Positions 49,501 to 58,559 of a DNA stretch of 64,000 nt are shown here, piece by piece; position 1 is the stretch's first letter; every line of letters begins with the position of its first letter. Source of the stretch: Acetobacter okinawensis JCM 25146 (GTDB lineage Bacteria > Pseudomonadota > Alphaproteobacteria > Acetobacterales > Acetobacteraceae); contig NZ_BAJU01000013.1 of the NCBI RefSeq assembly GCF_000613865.1, positions 1 through 64,000 on the forward strand. The letters are read 5' to 3'. The notes beneath the pieces are model-generated. The model was given only the letters and a program-made list of their open reading frames with translations. It did not search any database and had not been told where the DNA came from. The position numbers and the translations under genes are program-made.

Positions 49501-50256
49501 CACACACGTCTGGACACCACCGTACAGAACGTTCTGGAGCATGTGCATGCTGGCAACCTGTATGTGAACCGCAACACCATTGGCGCGGTTGTGGGCGTGC
49601 AGCCCTTTGGCGGGCGTGGCCTGTCTGGCACAGGACCAAAGGCTGGTGGCCCGCTTATTCTGCGCCGCCTCCTAGCGCAGGTGCCGCCGCTGGCACAGAT
49701 TGTACGGGGCAGCACTCCACTGGCCATGGCAGGCTGGACCGACTGGCTGCGCACACAGGGCGAGAGCGAGGCCGCCCAACGCGCCCATACCCTTGCCAGC
49801 CAGCCGGTTGTCAACGGGCAGATCACCCTGCCCGGCCCGGTTGGTGAGCAGAACCTGTACAGGCTGGGTGCCCGTGGCACCGTGCTGTGCATGGCCCAGA
49901 CCAAGTCTGGCCTGTATGACCAGATTTCGCTCGCGCTGGCAGGGGGCAACACTGCGGCCATTATGGCCGACGCCACACTCCTTGCCGCCATTGCCAGCCT
50001 GCCCGCATCCATCGGGCAGTTTGTCCGCCCTGTCTCCTCAGCCCAGTCCGTTGCGTGCAGCATTCTCCTGAGTGAGGAGGACAACAGCGCATTTTGCGCA
50101 ACACGTGCTCTACTCAGCACCGGGAACGGCCCCATTGTATCGGCCTATATTACGGGCAGTGGCCTGCCTTCGATTGAGGCGGTGCTGGAGGAGCAGTCAC
50201 GCAGCATCAACACAACCGCGGCAGGCGGCAACGCCAGCCTGATGACCCTGAACTGA
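46588..50256 (+). CDS. putA: Bifunctional proline dehydrogenase / P5C dehydrogenase, type B
   Basis: About 1222 residues. Oxidises proline to glutamate. The PRODH barrel shows ERPGISIKLSALHPRY, IDAEESERLDLSLDLLEAL, VRLVKGAYWDSEIKKAQ and FATHNARTL; the ALDH half shows PWNFPLAIF, FTGSTAVAQ, VAETGGQNAMIVD and catalytic Cys near residue 841 in AGQRCSALR. A further C-terminal domain of about 190 residues marks type B. There is no N-terminal ribbon-helix-helix, so it is not self-regulating. Starts at 46609 and 46621 are possible; 46588 has an AGGA site. Frame intact over its whole length. Confidence 0.95.
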   Translation: MVWRLIRMNNAMSSTNTFAPDFASRTPLRKAIIQAIRRPEQTCMDALAPAATLSPAQDRAVADMATQLAQTLRNQRNPGLVETLVQEFALSSAEGVALMCLAEALLRIPDMATRDALIQDKIGESDWLAHAGRGKPLFANAAAWGLALTGRVVAEHNDKTLSGALMGFVERSTRPVIRKAVDAAMRLMGEQFVLGQTIEQARKNSKKLEDIGFSYSYDMLGEAAYTAADAQRYRQDYINAINVIGRSAQGANVYERPGISIKLSALHPRYARAQHARVMGELLPIVQELTLLARQYDIGINIDAEESERLDLSLDLLEALCATPGLEGWNGIGFVVQAYGKRAPFVLDYIIDLARRTSRRIMVRLVKGAYWDSEIKKAQVEGMTDYPVYTRKCHTDISYIACARKLLDARDVIFPQFATHNARTLSTIYTLAGQEYEIGSYEFQCLHGMGEPLYRQVVGADKFNRPARIYAPVGTHETLLAYLVRRLLENGANSSFVNQIGDNAIAISSLIENPVTSAQRYTPFGAPHTEIRKPLDLFAPERQNSAGLDLADDSVLDSLAAGMASAPQQWTAAPIVPGAPVQSTARPVTNPADRRDVVGHVTYATPETVTLAAEQAQQGQPDWASTSPAARADCLLRAADLLEERHPALMALICREAGKSLPNAVAEIREAVDFLRYYAATIRRDFTNTTHIPLGVVACISPWNFPLAIFIGQIAAALAAGNAVIAKPAEETPLIAAVAVNILHEAGVPATALHLLPGEGDVGAALVGDARIMGVMFTGSTAVAQLINRQLQDRRTATGQPVPFVAETGGQNAMIVDSSALAEQVVADVLASAFDSAGQRCSALRILCVQDDCADHVLAMLRGAMAELRLGNPSILATDVGPVITPEAAAGITAHIQAFRSKNAPVHALPLPDSCANGSFVPPTLIEVMSIQEVGQEVFGPVLHVLRYPRAQLATVLKDINATGYGLTFGLHTRLDTTVQNVLEHVHAGNLYVNRNTIGAVVGVQPFGGRGLSGTGPKAGGPLILRRLLAQVPPLAQIVRGSTPLAMAGWTDWLRTQGESEAAQRAHTLASQPVVNGQITLPGPVGEQNLYRLGARGTVLCMAQTKSGLYDQISLALAGGNTAAIMADATLLAAIASLPASIGQFVRPVSSAQSVACSILLSEEDNSAFCATRALLSTGNGPIVSAYITGSGLPSIEAVLEEQSRSINTTAAGGNASLMTLN

Positions 50257-50279
50257 CAGGGCGCATAAACCCTGTTACT

Positions 50280-50306
50280 GGCCCGGCCTTCCGCCGGGCC
50301 TTTTTT
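50280..50306 (+). terminator. Intrinsic terminator of putA
   Basis: 8-pair GC stem GGCCCGGC/GCCGGGCC with a short loop, followed by six T, 24 bases after the putA stop. Confidence 0.9.
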
Positions 50307-50459
50307 GTTCGACCCTGCATGCCCATGTTCTGGGCATGGAGCATGGCACCATCCAATTAAGATCATTTTTCCGTGACCATGCAGAGTGTTACAACACCAG
50401 ACGGACACTATGGCGTAAGCCGCAGGTCCATTTTCCACCCCTTGTTCTCAGGAGATACA

Positions 50460-51142
50460 ATGACAACCGCGCGGGGCATGATGCCAAACTGGTCATCGCC
50501 ATTTTGCTTGTAACCATGGCCATGGGCATGCTGGACGCCATTTCTCTGCTGCATCTCAAGATTTTTGCAGGCTACATGACCGCCACCATTATTCTGATGG
50601 CTGTCAACATCGCTACTTCCCAAGCCATTGTGCTGTCGGGGCTTGAGGCAATTGGTTTTTACTTTCTGGGCGCCATGGTCGGGGGGCGGCTTGTGCGCCG
50701 CCAGCGCAGCATACGAGCCACCGTGGGCGATATTCTGCTGGGCGTAGGCGCCATGGTTGGCATTGCCGCATGGATCTGGTCAGCCAATATTCCGGGCGAC
50801 ATTTATGTTACCCTTGCCCTGCTGTCCTGCGCCATGGGGTTGCAGACATCAGCCACACGGCACGCCAAACTGCCCGACATGGTTCTGCCCGCCGCGACAA
50901 TGGTACTGCATGGGCTAGCCCACAACAGCTCTGCTGCCGGGGGGAGCAGTTCGGGTACCCTGCGCCGCGTCGCTGCCATTTTCAGCCTATTTGCGGGTGC
51001 TGCCATTGGCACGCTGGTTTCCAGCAGGAGTGTCTCGCTTGGTATTGCTCTGGCGGGAGGCACCATTGTTGTTGCAGGCGGCCTGCTGCTCCTGCGCAAA
51101 CACCCACTGGCCTTCCATCTGGACCGAATGAGCATCCCCTGA
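50460..51142 (+). CDS. DUF1275 (YoaK) family membrane protein (one frameshift)
   Basis: About 227 residues and six helices: ILLVTMAMGMLDAISLLHL, TATIILMAVNIATSQAI, EAIGFYFLGAMVGGRLVRR and others. The family usually has G-(L/I)DA near the first helix, as here. The best start is ATG 50460 after a strong AGGAGA site; adding one G to the GGGG run at 50473-50476 gives MTTARGHDAKLVIAILLV. Without the correction a 5'-extended frame from 50336 exists but has no good start. Function unknown. Confidence 0.78.
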
Positions 51143-51177
51143 TGCATTGGCTGTAAGCAGACCTGAACATACAAACC

Positions 51178-51210
51178 AAAAAGGCCCGCCAGAATCTGGC
51201 GGGCCTTTTT
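51178..51210. terminator. Bidirectional intrinsic terminator
   Basis: Stem AAAAAGGCCCGCCAG/CTGGCGGGCCTTTTT with a short AATC-like loop, between the convergent DUF1275 and permease genes. Confidence 0.92.
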
Positions 51211-51234
51211 GGATGCGTAAGGTGTTACAAATAA

Positions 51235-52605
51235 TCAGGCCTGTCGTTTATTCTGCGCCGCAAAATAGGAGGCCATGGCATAGCAGACAACCGAGGTGCC
51301 TAATGTGGCCAGCGCGGTCATACGCTCTGCCGGGTTGATCAGCATGGCAACAAACACCAGCACCACACCCGCAAGGGTTGCGTAATTGCACAGCGGGAAA
51401 AGGAACAGCGTGTAGTTGTCTTTTTCCGTTCCATTGCGGCGGGCTGCAAAGCGGGTTGTGATGTAGGCCGTTACAATCAGGCTGTAGATCAGCAGGATAA
51501 CCCCACCACTACAGCTGAGCAGAAAAGCAAAAATGGTCTGCGGTGCCAGAATGGACGAAAACGCGACCAGCGTACCCGCCACGCTGCTGACCGTAATGGC
51601 CATACGGGGGGCCGCACTGGCCGAGCGACGGGTCAGGAAGGCAGGAGCATCCCCCTGTGTGGCAAGTTCAGTCAGCACGCGTGAGGTGATGTACATCGCA
51701 GAGTTCAGGCACGACAGAATGGCGCTCAGCACCACAATGCGCATCATCATACCCGCACCGGGAATGCCCATTGTATCCATGGCCGTGACAAAAGGAGAGC
51801 GACCGGCAACAATGCTGCTCCACGGCACCACAAGCAGAATCATGGCGACAGAAGCCAGATAGAACAGGGTCACGCGTGTGCCAAGGCTACGCGTAACACG
51901 CGCAACGTTCTTGTCCGGCTCGGGGGATTCCCCGGCTGCTACCGTTGCAATTTCGGACCCCATCATGGTGAACAGAATGGTGGGAATAATGGAAAGAACC
52001 GCCACAATACCATGCGGCATCAGCCCGCCATGGCCAATCAGGTTGTGCCACACGGGCACACCGGGGCCGAACGCATGCACCACATACAGCGCACCAATGG
52101 CCACAAACGCCAGAATGCTGAAAACCTTGATGGCAGAAAGCCAGAACTCGCACTCACCAAACACGCGCGGGGCGGCAAAATTGACCAGCTTGAGCAGCGC
52201 GATCAATCCAATGGACAAAACCCATATGGGCAGGTGAATCCAGTCCTGTAGCAAAATTGCACCGGCTATTGCCTCGCTGCCCAGCACCACAACCCAGAAG
52301 AACCAGTAAAGCCAACCCGAGGTAAAGCCCAGCCTGTCCCCATGTGCTGCACGGATATATTCCACAAATGAGCCACGACCGGGGTCCGCCACCACCATTT
52401 CGCCCAGCATGCGCATGACCAGAATAACCAGTAGCCCCACCAGCAAAAATGCCAGCAAAACCGCAGGCCCCGTGGCCTGAATGGCAGCCCCGCTCCCCAC
52501 AAACAGCCCTGCGCCAATTGTCCCGCCCAGTGCGATCATTGCGATGTGTCGGCTACGCAGACCTGTCGCGGGTTTAACAACAGACTTGGTGTTCGGCTCG
52601 GCCAT
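51235..52605 (-). CDS. Amino-acid permease (APC superfamily, AAT family)
   Basis: 456 residues, 12 hydrophobic helices. Signature LGGTIGAGLFVGSGAAI in helix 1, then MVVADPGRGSFVEYIRAAHGDRLGF, and a helix 6 region with IIPTILFTMMGSEIATVAAGES, matching GabP/ProY/LysP-type transporters. In this neighbourhood (putA, GntR) proline is the likeliest substrate, an inference. Transcribed after the outer-membrane barrel gene (69-base gap). Confidence 0.85.
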   Translation of the reverse strand: MAEPNTKSVVKPATGLRSRHIAMIALGGTIGAGLFVGSGAAIQATGPAVLLAFLLVGLLVILVMRMLGEMVVADPGRGSFVEYIRAAHGDRLGFTSGWLYWFFWVVVLGSEAIAGAILLQDWIHLPIWVLSIGLIALLKLVNFAAPRVFGECEFWLSAIKVFSILAFVAIGALYVVHAFGPGVPVWHNLIGHGGLMPHGIVAVLSIIPTILFTMMGSEIATVAAGESPEPDKNVARVTRSLGTRVTLFYLASVAMILLVVPWSSIVAGRSPFVTAMDTMGIPGAGMMMRIVVLSAILSCLNSAMYITSRVLTELATQGDAPAFLTRRSASAAPRMAITVSSVAGTLVAFSSILAPQTIFAFLLSCSGGVILLIYSLIVTAYITTRFAARRNGTEKDNYTLFLFPLCNYATLAGVVLVFVAMLINPAERMTALATLGTSVVCYAMASYFAAQNKRQA

Positions 52606-52674
52606 GGAGAGGTCCTTTATTCTTGTTGGCTCGGTGCATTCTTAACTCAAGAGGAACAAACTGGGAAATGCCCC

Positions 52675-54269
52675 CTAGAAATGCTTGTAAAAATAAGCTT
52701 CGATCACCCCGGCGTGGTGGCTGATGTTTGGCATGGGCTGATCCCCCGGCACCCCGGCCTTGGACAGCGCCCGACCGGCAGGTCCGGCAAAGGCCGCCCC
52801 CCCGGCAAGGGCTGCAGATGTGTTTTCATCCAACGTGTATTCAACGGAGGCATCCAGCTCGTCCGAGACATGGCGGCCGGTGTTCTTCAACCCCATGCCC
52901 GAGGCATGGATGAGGGACAGGTCATAAAAATGCAGACCCAGCTTGAGCGAATCCTTCCGGCGGAACAGATGCACGGGGGGGATGACCGTCAGATCAATCT
53001 GGTGGTCCTCAAGGTCTGACAGGGGGGCAAGGTACATGCCCACAATTTCGCCCGGCCAGTAGCCACCATAGGTGTAGCGTTTGCCGTCATACAAAAAGAA
53101 CGTGTCGTAGTTATGCTTGACGCCGCCCTCGGCATTGCTGCCACCACCAAAGCGGGTGTACCGGTAAAAAAGGTGCGGCGTCCACGGCAGCGTGGAAAAC
53201 GTGTACCCCGGCTCAAAATACATACCAAAAGCCGAAACACCCGTGTACCCATTGCCGGGATGGCTGTTCTGTTCCGAAACAAAATTGCCATAGAACGTAA
53301 AGTTCTTGGAAATACCCAATGCCTTGACCGGCACCAGCGTACCGCCCCAGCTCAGGGCAGCCACATTCATGCCGTCACGGTCCGCACGGGTTGAATAGTT
53401 ATAATGGGCCGATGTATCGGCGTCGCGCACATGAAAATAGGTGAGCGTCACATAGGCAGCACGGTCGGCATAAACAGAAGCACCATGCCCGCCCGATTTA
53501 TTGACAAACCACGTTACGTCAAACCCGACAAAACTGGTTTTGGGCCGGTCGTAACCACGGTCAATGCTGTTGTCCGCATTGCTTTCCAGCATAAACACAT
53601 CCGCGCGGACGGGGTCCCCCTCCAGCTTGATGACACCGGGACCAGAAAAGGCAAAGCGTGGCGCGTACCACCATGCCCCACGCTCCCCGGCGCTATACGT
53701 GCCTTTACCGATCAGGAAGCCGTCATCCACCGCAAAGGCCTGCCGTCCGCCCTGTACGGTGAGCACCTGATGCCTCCCCACCAGACTGACCGGCACCCGG
53801 ACACCCGCATAAGCCTCCTCCAGATAAACTGAGCGCGGCGTGCCAGATGTTTGCGAGACCTGCTGCGCATCCCCATCCCCAAGGGTCGTTGCCCCGATTG
53901 CCGAGGCACTGCCAATTACGTCAAACCCCCAGCCGGTCTGCCACTCGCCCTTGAGCATGGGCTTGGCATACAACTCGCCATAGGTGGTGTTTGCGTGCCG
54001 CGTGTACCCACCCGATGGATGGGCGGTATAGGACCGCCCCCAAAGTTGGTGTTGGGGAGATGAAACGCAGCGCCGCCAATATCCAGCCCGCTCTGAATCT
54101 TGACCCCACTGACGGAGATCAGAGTCTGCTCCGCTCTGGCTGGCAGGATCTCCCCCGCTGTGCCTAGCAGCAGGGAACAGACCCCGAACCTGAAGGCACC
54201 AGAAACCCGCCCCCCGACATGAGCAGACAAACGATCCCCTACCTTACGTCCCGTACCGGAACGCTGCAT
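52675..54269 (-). CDS. Outer-membrane beta-barrel porin-like protein (one frameshift)
   Basis: About 531 residues. Signal part GVCSLLLGTAGEILPARA; the mature chain alternates hydrophobic residues and is rich in Tyr, Gly and Trp; it ends in Phe (EAYFYKHF), as barrels do. The region YVTLTYFHVRDADTSAHYN resembles alginate-export-type porins. The frame breaks at about 54035 (gene sense GGCGGTCC, add one base), giving FGGGSYTAHPSGGYTRHANTTYGELYAKP. Starts at 54269 and 54398 are both possible. Uptake of proline or a related compound is inferred from its neighbours. Confidence 0.7.
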
Positions 54270-54776
54270 CCGGCGTATGGGGTTACAGAACAGTCCATTG
54301 TGATTTTTGGTTTTTTTTAGCAGACCATTCACGCTCAGAAGCACTCCCCTCCAAAATAAGCTATAGAGCCTGCGCTCCCCACAGTGGGAATGGAGCAATT
54401 ATTTATAATGATTGCATTATATTATAATATGTTCAAGATGATATAATGAAAAATATGCCTGCCAGACTTTTGTGTATTCTTTAAATTATATTATTATACA
54501 GGCAAGTAATTATTGAATTTCATATCATTTCTTTTCCGTTTTTGACTGAAAAAAGGATTAAATGTACCGAAATCGAAATAATATACACGACAATAAATTA
54601 CACCCTTTTGGGCATACAAAGCCAACCGTGCCCACACGGATACATTGCCCCCACACGCCCCAGCATATTTATTACGGTTTCAGCACAGAACCCGGAGCAA
54701 ATGGCGAGCAGATATACATGCGGCATGCCAGAGCGGCGCAGCAAAAGCATGATTTTGCTATAAAGGGGAAAACGCA
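54270..54776. other. AT-rich regulatory region upstream of the porin gene
   Basis: 507 bases, markedly AT-rich from about 54390 to 54600 against GC-rich neighbours. It contains the palindrome ATATTATAATAT (54419-54430), TGATATAATG (about 54439-54448) and TTATATTATTATAC (54486-54499). No supported gene. Near the tRNA there is a 7-base inverted repeat (AGCAAAA/TTTTGCT, 54740-54759). Confidence 0.5.
54419..54430. promoter_or_regulatory. Second copy of the putA-type palindrome
   Basis: ATATTATAATAT, identical to 46494-46505. It lies 150 bases upstream of the chosen porin start, or 21 bases upstream of the alternative start at 54398. Confidence 0.45.
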
Positions 54777-54850
54777 TGGAGCGGATGAGGGGAATCGAAC
54801 CCCCGTATGCAGCTTGGGAAGCTGCCGTTCTACCATTGAACTACATCCGC
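54777..54850 (-). tRNA. tRNA-Gly (anticodon CCC)
   Basis: Full cloverleaf on the minus strand: acceptor GCGGATG/CATCCGC, D arm with AGTTCAATGGTAGAAC, anticodon stem GCAGC/GCTGC around loop TTCCCAA (anticodon CCC), TPsiC arm GGGGGTTCGATTCCCCT. The discriminator base is T and CCA is encoded (TCCA). Confidence 0.95.
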
Positions 54851-54865
54851 ATAGCGCGTGGGCGG

Positions 54866-54894
54866 CTTATAGCGCGCCCCCGCCCTGCGTGCAA
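54866..54894 (-). promoter_or_regulatory. tRNA-Gly promoter
   Basis: On the minus strand TTGCAC, 17-base GC-rich spacer, TATAAG, ending 16 bases before the tRNA 5' end. The GC-rich spacer is common for stable RNA promoters. Confidence 0.65.
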
Positions 54895-54917
54895 TGCCTT
54901 ACCGGCAGAGCTGGCAA

Positions 54918-56315
54918 TTATTCCGCCTCCACATCCGGGCCAACCAGATCGGAAATATGGCCAAGCTCCCGCAGGCTCATGCCCTCGGGGGGGCGTGAGC
55001 GCGCGTTGCCACGTGCTATGCGGCGCGGCAGAACGGCCTGCGTAAAGCCGAGCTTGGCGGCCTCCTTGAGCCGCGCATCCGCCTGCGCAACCTGCCGGAC
55101 CTCGCCCGACAGGCCCACTTCGCCAAAATACACCTCGCCGGGACTGGTCGGCACCCCGGTGGCCGCAGAAACCAAAGCCGCCGCCACCGCCAGATCAGCC
55201 GCAGGCTCGGCCACTTTAAGCCCACCCGCCACATTCAGATACACATCCATGCCAGAGAGCTTGACCCCGCACCGGGTCTCCAGCACCGCCAGCAGCATGG
55301 CCAGCCGCCCTGTATCCCACCCCACCACAGCCCGGCGGGGCGCGCCATCTCCCCCTTTGGGGGCCAGCAAGGCCTGCACTTCCAGCAAGACGGGGCGTGT
55401 CCCCTCCAGCCCTGCAAATACGGCAGAGCCCGCTATGTTGCCCCGCCTCTCGGCCAAAAACAGGGCGGAAGGGTTGCTCACCTCCTCCAGCCCACGGTCG
55501 GTCATGGCAAACACCCCAATTTCGTCCGTGGCGCCATAACGGTTTTTGGCAGCCCGCAGAATGCGGAACTGATGGCCCCGATCCCCTTCAAAATACATGA
55601 CCGCATCCACCATGTGCTCCAGCACACGTGGGCCAGCCAATGCGCCCTCCTTGGTCACATGCCCGACCAGAATAAGGCTGAATCCGCGCCGCTTGGCAGC
55701 CCGGATCAGCTCAAACGCGCAGGCCCGCACCTGCGAGACCGTGCCGGGCGCACTGTCCACCGTCTCAAGCCACATGGTCTGGATGGAATCGATCACAACA
55801 ACTTTTACGTCTGGTTCGGCCTCCAGCGTTGCCACAATATCCGCAACATTAATGGAGGCTGCCAGATCAAGGCTGTTCTCCACCACACCCAGCCGCATGG
55901 CGCGCAACCGAATCTGGTCCACCGCCTCTTCGCCTGAAATATAGAGAACCCGCTCCCCCTTGCCCGCCAGACGGCTGGCTGCCTGTAACAGCAGGGTGGA
56001 TTTGCCAATACCGGGGTCCCCCCCCACCAGCACGACCGAGGCTGGCACCAGCCCCCCACCCAGCACGCGGTCCAGCTCTGCAATGCCTGTTCCCGTGCGT
56101 GGCGGCAGTTCCACCTTGCCCCCCAGCCCATGCAACTGCACCCGCCGCCCCTTGCCTGAGCGGGTTGTGGCGGAAGACGCGGCAAGGGGTTCCACTGCCA
56201 TTTCCTCCAGCGTGTTCCATTCCTGGCAGGCATCGCACTGGCCCGCCCATTTGGCATGGACAGCCCCGCAGGCTCTGCACACATACTGGCGGGAGGTTTT
56301 TTTGGCCACGGACAT
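54918..56315 (-). CDS. radA: DNA repair protein RadA
   Basis: 465 residues. Zinc finger CRACGAVHAKWAGQCDAC at the N-terminus; Walker A GGDPGIGKSTLLLQ; RadA-specific KNRYGATDEIGVF (KNRFG motif); C-terminal Lon-protease-like domain with LNVAGGLKVAEPAADLAVAAAL and YFGEVGLSGEVR. It helps process recombination intermediates by driving branch migration. Start at 56315 (MSVAKKTS). Frame intact. Confidence 0.95.
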   Translation of the reverse strand: MSVAKKTSRQYVCRACGAVHAKWAGQCDACQEWNTLEEMAVEPLAASSATTRSGKGRRVQLHGLGGKVELPPRTGTGIAELDRVLGGGLVPASVVLVGGDPGIGKSTLLLQAASRLAGKGERVLYISGEEAVDQIRLRAMRLGVVENSLDLAASINVADIVATLEAEPDVKVVVIDSIQTMWLETVDSAPGTVSQVRACAFELIRAAKRRGFSLILVGHVTKEGALAGPRVLEHMVDAVMYFEGDRGHQFRILRAAKNRYGATDEIGVFAMTDRGLEEVSNPSALFLAERRGNIAGSAVFAGLEGTRPVLLEVQALLAPKGGDGAPRRAVVGWDTGRLAMLLAVLETRCGVKLSGMDVYLNVAGGLKVAEPAADLAVAAALVSAATGVPTSPGEVYFGEVGLSGEVRQVAQADARLKEAAKLGFTQAVLPRRIARGNARSRPPEGMSLRELGHISDLVGPDVEAE

Positions 56316-56521
56316 TCCCCTGTTCCTGCCTTGCTGGAAGCCCATAAATGGAATAAAACAAGAACAAACTCAAGACCGACCCAGACCGCCCCACAGCGCT
56401 GGAACACTCCATTAAAGCAGACAGAACAAAACCATGCTTTGACGAACCCCGCCTGAACGGGTTACGGCTCACACCACAGCAGACCCAGACCACACACAAC
56501 AGGAACAGACAGCCCGAACCC

Positions 56522-57306
56522 ATGGATATGGTGCTTGATCTTGTGGCCCGCATAGGCCGCGCCACACTCTCGCTCATCCGCAGTGCGGGCGCTCTGTCGC
56601 TGTTCGCCCTTGCCGGGTTGTCCCACATCATGCGGCCACCGTTCTATGGGCGTGTGTTCATCCGCACGTTTATGGAGACAGGGTTCTTCTCCCTGCCGGT
56701 CGTGGCCCTTACGGCCCTGTTTTCTGGCGGGGTTATTGCGCTGCAATCCTATACGGGTTTTGCGCAGTACCATGCCCAGAGCGCCATTGCAGGTATTGTG
56801 GTGCTGGCCGTGACCCGCGAACTGGGGCCAGTGCTGGCGGGGCTTATGGTCGCCGGTCGTGTCGGGGCTGCCATGGCGGCACAGATTGGCACCATGCGCG
56901 TGACCGACCAGATTGACGCGCTGAGCACCCTCTCCACCAATCCCATGAAGTATCTGGTCGCCCCCCGCCTTCTGGCGGCATAATCGCCCTGCCCCTGCTT
57001 GTGCTGGTAGCAGACGTACTGGGAGTTGCGGGGGGCTTTACGGTTGCTGTGGTCAAGCTCGGTTTTTCATCCACGGCCTATATTACGGCGACAATGAACT
57101 CCGTTAAGGTCATGGACGTCACGGTCGGGCTGGTCAAAGCTGCCCTGTTCGGGTTCCTGATCGCGCTGATGGGCTGCTATTACGGCTACAACAGCAAAGG
57201 CGGGGCCGAGGGCGTGGGCTCGGCCACCACATCGGCCGTGGTGGTGGCGTCCATTCTGCTGCTTGCCTTTGACTACCTGATTACCGACCTGTTTTTCTCA
57301 CAATGA
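56522..57306 (+). CDS. mlaE: Mla-type lipid ABC transporter permease (one frameshift)
   Basis: Inner-membrane permease of the phospholipid transport system that maintains outer-membrane asymmetry. Five-helix MlaE fold with GGVIALQSYTGF, the ELGPVLAGLMVAGRVGAAMAAQIGTMRVTDQIDAL motif, and PLLVLVADVLGVAGGFTV. The frame breaks at about 56978; adding one G (GCGGCAT to GCGGGCAT) restores APRLLAGIIALPLLV and a stop at 57306. About 261 residues. The stop overlaps mlaF (ATGA). Confidence 0.9.
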
Positions 57307-58105
57307 GTGCCGCAGCCATGGACCAGAGCATGACCAGTGCTCCCCCCAAGATCCGCATCCGCGACCTGCACAAATCCTTCGGGGATAAAAAGGTGCTCGA
57401 CGGCATTTCGCTTGATGTGCCCAAGGGAACGTCGTTTGTCATTATTGGCGGTTCGGGCTCGGGCAAATCCGTCCTGCTGCGCTGTATTCTGGGGTTGATG
57501 ACCCCGGATTCTGGCTCTATCGAAATTGATGGCGAGGATGTTCTGGCAGCCTCCGCCAAGCGGCGTGACCAGCTCCGCAGCGAAATTGGCATGCTGTTCC
57601 AGAACGGCGCACTGTTTGACAGCCTGCCAGTCTGGGAAAACGTGACCTTCGGCCTGCTCGCACTCAACAAGCTGACCCGCACTACAGCGCGCGCCAAGGC
57701 AGGGGCCATTCTGGAGCAGGTGGGACTGGCCCCATCCGTGGGAGACCTGTTCCCCTCCGAGCTCTCGGGCGGTATGCAAAAGCGCGTGGGGCTTGCGCGC
57801 GCCATTGCCGCCCAGCCCAACATCCTGTTTTTTGATGAACCCACAACCGGGCTGGACCCGATTATGGGAGCCGTGATTGATGGCTGATTGTGGACTGCGT
57901 TAAAAAACTGGGCTCTACGGCCATAGCCATTACGCACGACATGGCCTCCGCACAGCGGATCGGGGATGAGGCCGCCATGCTCTACAAAGGCAGGCTGGTC
58001 TGGCAGGGTGCTGCCGCATCGCTGATGCACAGCGGGAACGATTACGTGGACCAGTTTACCCATGGCCGCCGCGAAGGCCCGATTACCATGGAATTAAGGC
58101 GTTAA
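57303..58105 (+). CDS. mlaF: Mla-type ABC transporter ATP-binding protein (one frameshift)
   Basis: About 267 residues. Walker A GGSGSGKSVLLRC, Q-loop FQNGALFDSLPVWENV, signature LSGGMQKRVGLAR, Walker B ILFFDEPTTGLDP, and the H-loop TAIAITHDMASAQRI. The frame breaks at about 57884; adding one C (GGCTGATT to GGCCTGATT) restores VIDGLIVDCVKKLGS. The usual MlaF relatives FFDEPTTGLDP and GALFDSL are exact. mlaD is not in the window downstream. Confidence 0.9.
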
Positions 58106-58192
58106 AGGCCGCAATCCGCCTAATTCTCTTGCCCGCAACAGGCACGGATGAGATAGAAACACGATGGTCCATACTGTGGAGAAAAACACACA

Positions 58193-58336
58193 ATGAAACG
58201 TGCGGTTCTGCTGCTGACATGCGCACTTGGGCTTTCCGCCTGCGGAATGTTCCACCACCCGCCGCGCCACCTGACCAAACCCGCACAGTGGGAGCCTCTG
58301 GGCTACCATGACCACCTGAGCAGCAACGAAAACTAA
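58193..58336 (+). CDS. Small lipoprotein
   Basis: 47 residues, starting MKRAVLLLTCALGLSAC with the Cys of LSAC as the expected lipidation site; mature part of about 31 residues, GMFHHPPRHLTKPAQWEPLGYHDHLSSNEN split by no obvious domain and rich in His and Pro. A TGGAG element lies upstream, rather far from the ATG. It comes 87 bases after mlaF on the same strand. Short open frames can be chance, but the signal and lipobox are well formed. Confidence 0.6.
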   Translation: MKRAVLLLTCALGLSACGMFHHPPRHLTKPAQWEPLGYHDHLSSNEN

Positions 58337-58559
58337 TACCCCCATCGGGGTAATACATGCACAGGCCTCCGGCATTGCTGCTGTTTTAAATCCAGCAATG
58401 CCAACTGCTGCGCCGCATTTTAAAGACCGATAAACTTTTCCCACAGTATAGCGCCATGGTATGAAGCACACTGGCTTTATACCATGGTGGCACGCAACCC
58501 GTGCCCCACCATAACCGTATTAAGCTGTTGTATTCCCTCCCACGGCGCAAGGTTGCCTG

